Shown here piece after piece: positions 1 through 6,809 of a stretch of 12,014 bases of DNA; position 1 is the first letter of the stretch, and every line of letters starts with the position of its first letter. The notes under the pieces are model-generated. The model was not told the origin of the DNA. It searched no databases and saw nothing but the letters and a program-made list of their open reading frames with translations. The stretch comes from DATCLA01 sp036564195 (GTDB lineage: Bacteria; Bacillota; UBA4882; UBA8346), in contig DATCLA010000083.1 in the NCBI GenBank assembly GCA_036564195.1, forward strand, positions 1 to 12,014, in the 5' to 3' direction. The position numbers and the translations under genes are program-made.

Positions 1-10
1 ATATTTGTAG

Positions 11-59
11 AGATAAGTTATCTTGCGCAATATTAAGTGCTTAATACCAGCTAATAGCT
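11..59. promoter_or_regulatory. cluster of short inverted repeats upstream of the LacI/HD-GYP gene
   Basis: Four short dyads lie nearly end to end in the leader: AGATAA-g-TTATCT (11-23), TTGCGCAA (23-30), TATTAAG-tg-CTTAATA (31-46) and AGCTA-a-TAGCT (49-59). They end just before the ribosome binding site GGAGG at 63-67. They could be operators for one or more regulators or RNA hairpins in the leader. Chance is also possible, because the stretch is AT-rich and short dyads are then common. I could not place a convincing -35/-10 pair here, and the upstream part lies outside the window. Confidence 0.3.
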
Positions 60-75
60 AGCGGAGGCCGATTCA

Positions 76-2418
76 ATGACTTCAAACCAACCAAAAAAGC
101 TTTTAAATATTGCCTTCTTAGTTGATTGGGTTGAAAGGGAATATCAGATAAAATTACTTCAGGGAGCTACTGATGCCGCCCGCCGTCACGGTGTTAACCT
201 GTTCTGTCTGGAAGGCGGTATTCTCAAACGCAATCCCGATATGTTTTACAGAAACCGGTTATATGAATTGGTTAATCCGGGTAATATCGATGGCCTGATT
301 ATCGCAACTGCTGTTCTTGGTAACCCCCTTCCAGCCGAAGAACTGAAGCAGTTTTGCAGTAAGTATCTTCCCTTACCGATTGTGAGTATCGGAGCGGAAA
401 TTGAAGGCTGCTCCTCTGTGTTAGTTGACAATAGCGGACTACGCGACGCCATAAACCATCTGATTAGAGTTCATCATTATCGGAAGTTCGCAATGATTGC
501 CGGCCCTCAAAACAACCGCGATGCTCAGCTCCGGTTAGCGATTTTCCGACAAGCTCTGGCCGAACATGGTCTGGTCTATGATCCCAACCTGGTGGTGGAA
601 GGAACCTTCTGGAAAAATCCGGGAAGAGCAGCTGTTCAAACCTTGATAAATGAGAGAAAAGCAACTTTTGACGCTCTGGTAGTGTTCAATGATGAAATGG
701 CCTTTACGGCAATTGCTGAATTACAGGCCCGAGGGATCAAAGTCCCCGATGAGGTTGGGGTAATTGGATTTGACAACTTCGAAAGTTACATTCATTCCAA
801 TCCGCCCTTGACCACTGTTAATGTTTCTACTTACGAAGAAGGAGCCAAAGCCGTCGACCTGCTGTTAGAGCTGATCTCCGCTGGGTCCGCCCAGCCACGG
901 TCGGTATCTGTCACCTCCCGATTGGTACTCAGGGAATCCTGCGGTTGCCTCTCTCAAATAGCCCTGCAATGCAATTTACCTGAAACAGGTCAAAACGCCG
1001 GAGTAACATTTAAAGAAAATAAAAGTCTAATCAGTGCCGAAATCTTTAATGAACTGCAACCGGGACTAACCACCCTGGATACTATTGACCGCTTATTGGA
1101 GGCCCTGCTTGCTGAGGTAAAAGGCCAAAAGAAATTCTGTTTTCTTAAAACTTTTCAACAAGTTATCAATGAACAACTCCAGTACAAACAAAACCTGAAT
1201 CAGTGGCAAAACCTGCTTTCAATCCTGTTATGTAAAACCATCCCTTATCTTGAAGCCGCTTACCACCGCCAGGTTGATCTCCTCATTCACCGGGCTAGGA
1301 TCATCATCTCCGAAAAAGCTTACACTTCCGGAGAAGGCATCCGTTATAATGTTGGAAACCGATACCTGCTGATCAATCATATCGGCGAGATTCTCTCCTT
1401 TATGACCAGCATCGAAGAGGTCATGGACGTCTTATGTAAAAAGCTACCACAAATCGGGGTTACTACTTGTTATGCTGCAGATTACAACCCTGATAATTAT
1501 GAATACCGGGTTTTAATGGCCTATAATGAGCAGGGTAAGCTCAACTTGGGCAATACTATTTTTTCCGGAAGTTTGATGCCGGAGCAAATTGCCAGCAACG
1601 GTGAACCGCGTGCTTTTCTGATCTCAATGATTCACGGTTCGAAGGAACGGCTGTTAACCCTGGCAATCGGTTTGGAACAGCCGGTGGTGATTGATATCCA
1701 CGCCGCCCTACTGGCAGTAGTCTCCAGTACCTTGCGGAGCATCATCAGTAGTAACATGCAGGAAAAAAAGCTCCTCGACCAAAAAGAGTATTTACTGGGA
1801 AAATTGGGTAAAACAATCGAAGGTTTTATTCGGACTATTTTATTAACTATGGAAGTACGGGACCCCTATACCGCCGGGCATCAAAGCCGGGTGGCTGATT
1901 TAGCCTGCGCCATTGCTACGGAAATGAAGCTCTCGCGGGAAACTGTCGAAGGCCTGCGGATGGCCGGGATGATCCACGATTTAGGGAAAATTGCCATTCC
2001 AGTTGAGATTTTAAACAAACCCGGCCGGTTAAGCCCGGTGGAATTCGCTCTGATTAAAGGGCATCCGACGGTTGCCTATAATATTTTAGAAAACATCGAT
2101 TTTCCCTGGCCGATTGCACAGATTGTGGCTCAACACCATGAACGGCTCGACGGTTCCGGATATCCTGCTGGGCTTAACGGTCAACAAATCCTGCCGGAAG
2201 CCAAGATCTTAGCGGTAGCCGACGTAATTGAAGCTATGGCTTCACACCGACCTTACCGGCCGGCTTTGGGCTTGACTAAAGCCCTGGACGAAATCCGGAC
2301 TAACCGGGGCAAATTATACGACAGTAAAGTCGTTGATACTTGTCTGGATTTGTTTCTGAACCATGGCTATCAACTGGAGGAGCAGGGGAACATCCCTTTT
2401 CTCGCTACGACGCAGTGA
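76..2418 (+). CDS. LacI-type sensor / GAF-like / HD-GYP c-di-GMP phosphodiesterase
   Basis: A 780-residue soluble signalling protein. Residues about 9-290 are a periplasmic-binding-protein-like sugar sensor of the LacI/GalR type, ending in the typical strand plus ESCGC (287-291). The usual N-terminal helix-turn-helix is absent, and so are a signal peptide and membrane helices, so it should sense a cytoplasmic ligand and not bind DNA. About 432-560 resembles the GAF-like region of LacI-sensor diguanylate cyclases, followed by a coiled linker (about 560-595). Residues about 595-770 are an HD-GYP domain with H602, HDLGK (634-638), H663, HHERLDGSGYP (687-697) and D716. All the metal-binding and GYP residues are present, so c-di-GMP hydrolysis is expected. 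ATG at 76 follows GGAGG with 8 bases between. It appears monocistronic, with a convergent gene downstream. The domain calls are firm; the ligand is unknown. Confidence 0.9.
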   Translation: MTSNQPKKLLNIAFLVDWVEREYQIKLLQGATDAARRHGVNLFCLEGGILKRNPDMFYRNRLYELVNPGNIDGLIIATAVLGNPLPAEELKQFCSKYLPLPIVSIGAEIEGCSSVLVDNSGLRDAINHLIRVHHYRKFAMIAGPQNNRDAQLRLAIFRQALAEHGLVYDPNLVVEGTFWKNPGRAAVQTLINERKATFDALVVFNDEMAFTAIAELQARGIKVPDEVGVIGFDNFESYIHSNPPLTTVNVSTYEEGAKAVDLLLELISAGSAQPRSVSVTSRLVLRESCGCLSQIALQCNLPETGQNAGVTFKENKSLISAEIFNELQPGLTTLDTIDRLLEALLAEVKGQKKFCFLKTFQQVINEQLQYKQNLNQWQNLLSILLCKTIPYLEAAYHRQVDLLIHRARIIISEKAYTSGEGIRYNVGNRYLLINHIGEILSFMTSIEEVMDVLCKKLPQIGVTTCYAADYNPDNYEYRVLMAYNEQGKLNLGNTIFSGSLMPEQIASNGEPRAFLISMIHGSKERLLTLAIGLEQPVVIDIHAALLAVVSSTLRSIISSNMQEKKLLDQKEYLLGKLGKTIEGFIRTILLTMEVRDPYTAGHQSRVADLACAIATEMKLSRETVEGLRMAGMIHDLGKIAIPVEILNKPGRLSPVEFALIKGHPTVAYNILENIDFPWPIAQIVAQHHERLDGSGYPAGLNGQQILPEAKILAVADVIEAMASHRPYRPALGLTKALDEIRTNRGKLYDSKVVDTCLDLFLNHGYQLEEQGNIPFLATTQ

Positions 2419-2443
2419 TATCATCCTCCTGTAACCGCACCGT

Positions 2444-3283
2444 TCACCGGCTGTTCCGTACCACTGCCAGTACACACCGGGCAGTCACCGCAATTAAGAT
2501 AATCAACCCACCGGCAAGCGCATTCGGACCCGGTATTTCATCAAACAGCAGATAGACCCAGATGGGGTTTAAAATCGGCTCAATTACCGGGATCAAAACC
2601 CCCTCTAAAGCCGTAAGTTCCTTCAACGATTTGGCATACAGGATATATGGCAACCCCAATTGAAAAATACCCAACGCCCCCAAAGCGATCCAACCCTGCC
2701 GCCCGGGAGCAGGTCCCTGAAACATAAACACCAGTCCAATCAGAGCGGTTAACAGATTGCCCAGTAGTAATGATTCAATTGACGATTCGTTTTTCTGTTT
2801 TCGAAGAAAAAGGCATAAGGCAGCAAAAGTAAATCCGCTGCCGATGGCTGCCAGATTTCCCCACCAGTTCCCCAAGGTGAGCTGGTCTTGGAAGAACAAA
2901 GCCATCCCCCCCAAAGTCAAGACAATGGCGCACCAGTCAAACCGGTTAATCCGCTCGCCTAAAAACCAAAAACTAAAGAGCGCTACGTATACCGGGGCGG
3001 TATATTGCAGCAAAATTGCGTTGGCAGCAGTGGTCAGTTTATTGGCAATCACAAACAAAATTACGGTCGTTGCGTAAGCCAAAGCGCCACCTAGCTGTGT
3101 AAATGACCAGGTAAACCTGGGATGACGGCAATAGGCTGCTATTAACAGAAAAGCGATGCCACTCCGTGCTCCGGCAATGGCCACCGGGTTCCAGTCGACC
3201 CATTTAATCAGAAAACCGCCGGTACTCCACAGTAAGGCGGTACCAATCAGGTACAAGACTGCTTTTTGATGCCTGTTCCCCAT
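2444..3283 (-). CDS. EamA/DMT-family transporter
   Basis: An inner-membrane permease of the drug/metabolite transporter superfamily, 279 residues, the usual length for a ten-helix protein made of two EamA repeats. The first repeat (about 8-132) carries the conserved NAILLQYTAPVYV segment (88-100). The second (about 142-270) carries its counterpart GVLIPVIEPILNPIWV (228-243) and FDE (248-250). The substrate cannot be read from sequence; relatives export amino acids, nucleosides or other metabolites. I start at ATG 3283 because AGGAGG lies 11 bases upstream and the hydrophobic first helix begins right after MGNRHQK. A GTG at 3322 would add 13 polar residues and has no ribosome binding site. The stop lies 25 bp from the convergent HD-GYP gene. 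A terminator separates it from the gene upstream on the same strand. Confidence 0.88.
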   Translation of the reverse strand: MGNRHQKAVLYLIGTALLWSTGGFLIKWVDWNPVAIAGARSGIAFLLIAAYCRHPRFTWSFTQLGGALAYATTVILFVIANKLTTAANAILLQYTAPVYVALFSFWFLGERINRFDWCAIVLTLGGMALFFQDQLTLGNWWGNLAAIGSGFTFAALCLFLRKQKNESSIESLLLGNLLTALIGLVFMFQGPAPGRQGWIALGALGIFQLGLPYILYAKSLKELTALEGVLIPVIEPILNPIWVYLLFDEIPGPNALAGGLIILIAVTARCVLAVVRNSR

Positions 3284-3294
3284 TCGTCTCCAAT

Positions 3295-3300
3295 CCTCCT
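3295..3300 (-). promoter_or_regulatory. ribosome binding site deciding the DMT start
   Basis: AGGAGG on the minus strand lies 11 bases before ATG 3283 (a second weaker GGAGA is at 3287-3291). The upstream GTG at 3322 has no purine-rich stretch before it, so the shorter reading is preferred. Confidence 0.6.
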
Positions 3301-3351
3301 GATGTTCATTGTGGTAGTTCACTTAAGAAACCGTCGCTTGCAGCAATCCCG

Positions 3352-3380
3352 AAAAAAAGAACCACCTGTCGGTGATCCTT
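3352..3380 (-). terminator. rho-independent terminator after the small membrane-protein gene
   Basis: Read on the minus strand, AAGGATCACC (3380-3371), loop GACA (3370-3367) and GGTGGTTCTT (3366-3357) form a ten-pair stem containing two G-T wobbles. The run of T runs through 3358-3352, partly within the stem. It lies 54 bases after the stop of the membrane-protein gene and before the DMT gene. It should end most transcription there, so the DMT gene probably has its own promoter between it and about 3351. Confidence 0.8.
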
Positions 3381-3434
3381 TAAGGCCAGTACAGTTTCAA
3401 TTCTAAAGCAGCAGTTACTATCCGTTCAGCTGAT

Positions 3435-3917
3435 TCAGTTGCGACTTGGCTTACCATCATCCTTAATTAAAAGACTCATCCCGTTAACGACGGCCGCGGC
3501 GATACACAAGGCCAAGGCTAACCAGTAACCAGGCAGATAATTAACTATAAAGACCATTTTAGGATACTTCAATACTTCGTTGGCTAGTTTAGCCTTTAAC
3601 CAGAATAAAGAGAGCGCTGCCCCGGCACTGGATAACGTCTGCCATCCGGCACTCACTTTTCCCTTACCGACCAACCCGGAGATGAGTCCGGTTACTACCA
3701 AACCGAACGGCATGATTGCTAATCTTTGGGGGGGAACCTGCCGTTCCTCCTGGTATAAAAAGGCCTTAGTTTTAATTTCGGTACCGGTAACCAGTTGGAT
3801 ACCGGTTAATTTAATTACTTCCTTATTATCACACGAAACTGAGGTAAAGGGCAAGAAAAAACAGATGAAAATTAAAATGAACAGGGAAATTGAAGTTTTT
3901 GACAAAATAGCCCGCAT
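3435..3917 (-). CDS. small four-helix membrane protein, function unknown
   Basis: A 160-residue protein I cannot assign to a named function. Predicted membrane segments lie at about 9-25, 67-84, 91-108 and 129-151. The loop between the first two (about 26-66) is hydrophilic and carries a single cysteine (C29) in the segment LPFTSVSCDN (22-31), then LTGIQLVTGT (37-46). This combination of a helix, SVSC and a 'TGIQL-TG' segment recalls uncharacterised small bacterial membrane proteins, but I cannot name the family with certainty. The first helix could be mistaken for a signal peptide or lipoprotein signal, but the residues before C29 (SVS) are not a good lipobox. ATG 3917 is chosen because AAAGGAG (3923-3929) is 5 bases upstream; a TTG at 3935 would overlap that site. 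It is transcribed divergently from the helicase gene and followed by a strong terminator, so it is probably a single-gene unit. Confidence 0.75.
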   Translation of the reverse strand: MRAILSKTSISLFILIFICFFLPFTSVSCDNKEVIKLTGIQLVTGTEIKTKAFLYQEERQVPPQRLAIMPFGLVVTGLISGLVGKGKVSAGWQTLSSAGAALSLFWLKAKLANEVLKYPKMVFIVNYLPGYWLALALCIAAAVVNGMSLLIKDDGKPSRN

Positions 3918-3922
3918 TGTTA

Positions 3923-3929
3923 CTCCTTT
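3923..3929 (-). promoter_or_regulatory. ribosome binding site deciding the membrane-protein start
   Basis: AAAGGAG on the minus strand with 5 bases to ATG 3917. It excludes the longer TTG reading from 3935, which would place the site inside the coding region. Confidence 0.75.
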
Positions 3930-3982
3930 AAGCAATTAATTTTCTGATTCATTTCGTGCTTTTTAAGTTAATTCCTGCCATA

Positions 3983-4012
3983 AATTTACTTTAGCCCATA
4001 TTTACAGTTCAA
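3983..4012 (-). promoter_or_regulatory. possible promoter of the small membrane-protein gene
   Basis: On the minus strand TTGAAC (4012-4007) and TAAATT (3988-3983) are separated by 18 bases, a sigma-A-like arrangement. It lies in the 153-bp AT-rich region between divergent genes. The -10 match is only partial, so this is a weak call. I saw no convincing promoter for the helicase gene in the same region. Confidence 0.25.
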
Positions 4013-4070
4013 GGTTAGAATTTTAGGAAAGAGGTCAAACTAAACTGAACTTATACCCGGAGGTAAATTC

Positions 4071-5831
4071 ATGAATCCGAAGCCGACTGCCCTCCCTGCT
4101 CCGGAACGGGCCTCCCCGTTACCCGACTTTACTCCGGTATTTGAAACCGAGAACTCCTTTGCCCGTTTTTTACTCTTGATGCGCAAGAAACAATGGGATT
4201 CCTGGGAAGCCTTTCTCCTCCATCAACAGGCTGAAGAACTCACTCGGCATCATGACTTTGAAGAACTGTTAGTCTTAACTCATTTACAGGAATACTGGAA
4301 AAACCGGGGCTTGATCCTGTATCCGCACCAAGTGGCGACCGTGAAAAAAGTAATTACGCAAATGCGGGGCCGGGCAATCCTGGCCGACGAGGTCGGATTG
4401 GGCAAGACTATCGAAGCAGGGATGATCCTCAAGGAATATCTGTTAAGAGGTTTAGTCAAACGTTTCCTGATCCTAACTCCGGCCTCCCTAGCCTGGCAGT
4501 GGGAAGCGGAACTACGGGAAAAATTTGAAATTACTGCTTTGATTGCCAACCGCAATTTAGAATGGGCTAAATTTAACCAAGTCATCGCTTCGCTGGACAC
4601 GGCCAAAAAGGAGCCACACCGCCAGGCAATCCTAGACCTTTACTACGACCTGGTTATTGTGGATGAAGCCCACAAATTAAAGAGCGCCCAGACCCAAAAC
4701 TGGCAGTTTATCAATAGTATTCAAAAGAAATATTTTTTACTGTTGACTGCAACACCGCTCCAGAACGACCTGAAAGAGTTGTTCAATCTGATTACCCTGT
4801 TGCGGCCGGGTCAATTAGGAAGCTATCGCAGTTTTAAAAGAAATTTTATCGTGGATAAACGCAACCCTAAAAACGCCTCAGAATTGAAAGGCCTCCTTGC
4901 TGAAGTCATGATCCGTAACAAACACGGAGCTAATATGGGTTTTACCAAACGGAATGTCCAAAATATCCCAGTGGTCCTTTCCCCCTTGGAACAGGAAATG
5001 TACCAGCGCGTCAGTGAATTTATCCGGCGCTGTTTTAAAAAAAACGCTACAAAGCTGAGCGCTCTGCCATTACTGACACTGCAACGGGAGATTTGTTCCA
5101 GTACATTTGCAGCTGTGATGACCCTCTATAAACTGCTTCAAAAATTGGACTTTTCAGAGGCGGAACAGGAGGAAGCGGTAGCCCTGATTAAACTCTCACA
5201 GCAGGTAAAGAACAACGCCAAAATGTATGTTGTCGAGGAACTGGTCCGCAAAACCCCGGAAAAAGTGATTATCTTTACTGAATTTCTGGCGACCCAGAGT
5301 TACGTCCGGACCCGTTTGGAACAAGCCGGTTTTTTAACCTTGGCTTTTGATGGTCATCTCTCCGCGACCAAGAAAGAGTTTACCAAATACCAATTTAAAC
5401 ACCACCCGCAATATCGGGTACTGGTCTGTACCGAGTCCGGCGGTGAAGGCATTAACCTGCAGTTTTGCAATACCATGATCAATTATGACCTACCGTGGAA
5501 CCCGATGCGGCTGGAGCAACGGATCGGCCGGATTCACCGTCTCGGCCAGTTACGCGAGGTCTATATTTTTAATCTTTATACCCTAAACACCGTAGAGGAG
5601 TACTTGCTACGCCTGCTGGACGAGAAAGTCCGTATGTTTGAGCTGGTGATTGGTGAGAGTGAACGGGTTATTAGCAAACTCTGCCGCGGCAAAAGTTTGG
5701 AGGCGCGGATCATGGATCTAGTCTTCAAAAGCGAAACCCACGAACAGTTACTGGCAGGCTTTGACAAGCTGGGAGCGGAGATCAATGAATTAATTCAGGA
5801 GGATAATCCGCAGTGGGATGAGATTTTATAG
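4071..5831 (+). CDS. yqhH: SNF2-family helicase/translocase, YqhH-like
   Basis: A 586-residue SNF2 (superfamily 2) ATPase that should translocate on double-stranded DNA to remodel or strip bound proteins. All the core motifs are visible: Walker A in ADEVGLGKT (105-113), DEAH (198-201), TATPLQN (226-232), SGGEGINL (456-463) and arginine-finger motif QRIGRIHRLGQ (483-493). About 80 residues precede the motor and about 90 follow it. It is much shorter than the RapA/HepA-type proteins of near 900-1000 residues, which carry additional C-terminal domains, and close in size to Bacillus YqhH. ATG 4071 has GGAGG 7 bases upstream. The YqhG-like gene follows after 31 bp, so the two are probably cotranscribed and work together. 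The family call is firm; the cellular role is not established. Confidence 0.92.
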   Translation: MNPKPTALPAPERASPLPDFTPVFETENSFARFLLLMRKKQWDSWEAFLLHQQAEELTRHHDFEELLVLTHLQEYWKNRGLILYPHQVATVKKVITQMRGRAILADEVGLGKTIEAGMILKEYLLRGLVKRFLILTPASLAWQWEAELREKFEITALIANRNLEWAKFNQVIASLDTAKKEPHRQAILDLYYDLVIVDEAHKLKSAQTQNWQFINSIQKKYFLLLTATPLQNDLKELFNLITLLRPGQLGSYRSFKRNFIVDKRNPKNASELKGLLAEVMIRNKHGANMGFTKRNVQNIPVVLSPLEQEMYQRVSEFIRRCFKKNATKLSALPLLTLQREICSSTFAAVMTLYKLLQKLDFSEAEQEEAVALIKLSQQVKNNAKMYVVEELVRKTPEKVIIFTEFLATQSYVRTRLEQAGFLTLAFDGHLSATKKEFTKYQFKHHPQYRVLVCTESGGEGINLQFCNTMINYDLPWNPMRLEQRIGRIHRLGQLREVYIFNLYTLNTVEEYLLRLLDEKVRMFELVIGESERVISKLCRGKSLEARIMDLVFKSETHEQLLAGFDKLGAEINELIQEDNPQWDEIL

Positions 5832-5862
5832 AAATTTCTTTTAAAACTTAAGGGGAGGTAAT

Positions 5863-6783
5863 ATGTGTACGGATGCGCAACAGATCTTTGCCTTTATTAT
5901 CAAAGCCCTGGAAATTGCCAAAGCGCCTTATAATATTATTGATAATGAACTGATCCTCGCCCAGTGCCGGGTGAATGTGCCGCCCAGCTTCTTCCGACCG
6001 GCCCGGGTGGAAACCCTAAACCTGCAGCTGGTTTGCAGTCCGGAATTGATCAACAAATACCCCGGCGCCGAACTGGTAACCAAAGGCAGCTTTCGCCTGC
6101 AATGGCTGGCCGACGGAGTCAAAAGCCGCGGTGAAATCTTCCGGGGTACCTATGTCTTTGACCTGGAACCAGCCAAGGTTCAACGGCAAATCTTAGCCTT
6201 ACTGAACCCACCGGTCCGCTTCTACTTCAAACAGCCTTTCTTATTTTACCACCCTCATTTACTGGTTAATTTCAAGGTTACTTTGGAAACTGATGAAAAA
6301 ATCGATCTGATCTACAGTTTAAGTATTGACCTGACTACCGGTGAAATTGCTTCTAATCTGCTGGAGAAGTTAAAAGGCAAACGATTTACCCTTCAGCCGC
6401 CCCGTAAAAACCTGGAGAAGAAGCGGATTCCTTACTCGGAAGGGTTCAATGCGCTGCAAAACCACTTAAAATGGTTATTGCGCAATCACGATCCCCACTG
6501 GATCGACTCCGCCCGCAACCGTTGGGAACAGGAGGTCAAATTTTTGGAAGCTTATTACCGGGACAATCCGAACCAAGCATCCGACAGCCATGGTTTTTAC
6601 CGGCAAGTTGCCGAAACCTATCGCAAGTTCCGGCCGGTGATCCGCCTGCAGATCATCAATGTTGCTGTCTTATATCTGCCGGTAGTGATCTATACTCTCG
6701 AACCGCATGACCGGCAACTAAACCTCCAGCCGTTACGTTTTGACCCGGTCCGCCGGAAGGTGATTTGGGTAGAGACCAAGTGA
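5863..6783 (+). CDS. yqhG: YqhG-like protein, partner of the SNF2 helicase
   Basis: A 306-residue soluble protein without signal peptide or membrane helices. I assign it to the YqhG-like family from gene order (directly after an SNF2 helicase, as in Bacillus) and recalled sequence character: VNFKVTLETDEKIDLIYSLS (135-154), the helical segment with RWEQEVKFLEAYY (220-232), and RLQIINVAVLYLP (261-273). The family has no established activity. The N-terminal part contains ELVTKGSFRLQWLADGVKSRG (70-90), similar in feel to the C-terminal part of large SNF2 proteins. I infer that it may supply, as a separate chain, a module fused to the motor elsewhere; this is not proven. The start ATG 5863 has GGGGAGG with only 4 bases between. 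The stop is 17 bp from the convergent patatin gene. Confidence 0.68.
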   Translation: MCTDAQQIFAFIIKALEIAKAPYNIIDNELILAQCRVNVPPSFFRPARVETLNLQLVCSPELINKYPGAELVTKGSFRLQWLADGVKSRGEIFRGTYVFDLEPAKVQRQILALLNPPVRFYFKQPFLFYHPHLLVNFKVTLETDEKIDLIYSLSIDLTTGEIASNLLEKLKGKRFTLQPPRKNLEKKRIPYSEGFNALQNHLKWLLRNHDPHWIDSARNRWEQEVKFLEAYYRDNPNQASDSHGFYRQVAETYRKFRPVIRLQIINVAVLYLPVVIYTLEPHDRQLNLQPLRFDPVRRKVIWVETK

Positions 6784-6791
6784 CGCTCCGC

Positions 6792-6809
6792 CCCTTTCCG
6801 TTAAAAGGG
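6792..6809. terminator. possible hairpin between convergent yqhG and patatin genes
   Basis: CCCTTT (6792-6797) and AAAGGG (6804-6809) can pair around a six-base loop in the 17-bp gap, overlapping the last codons of the patatin gene. Neither side has a clear T tract, so it may act as a weak bidirectional terminator or be chance. Confidence 0.3.

Noticed and set aside
1..75. A c-di-GMP riboswitch in front of the HD-GYP gene.
   Set aside because: None of the conserved GEMM-I core bases are visible and the available leader is too short.
3580..3939. Plus-strand open frame of 119 codons opposite the small membrane-protein gene.
   Set aside because: The minus-strand frame has a good ribosome site, membrane helices and a following terminator; the plus frame has none of these supports.
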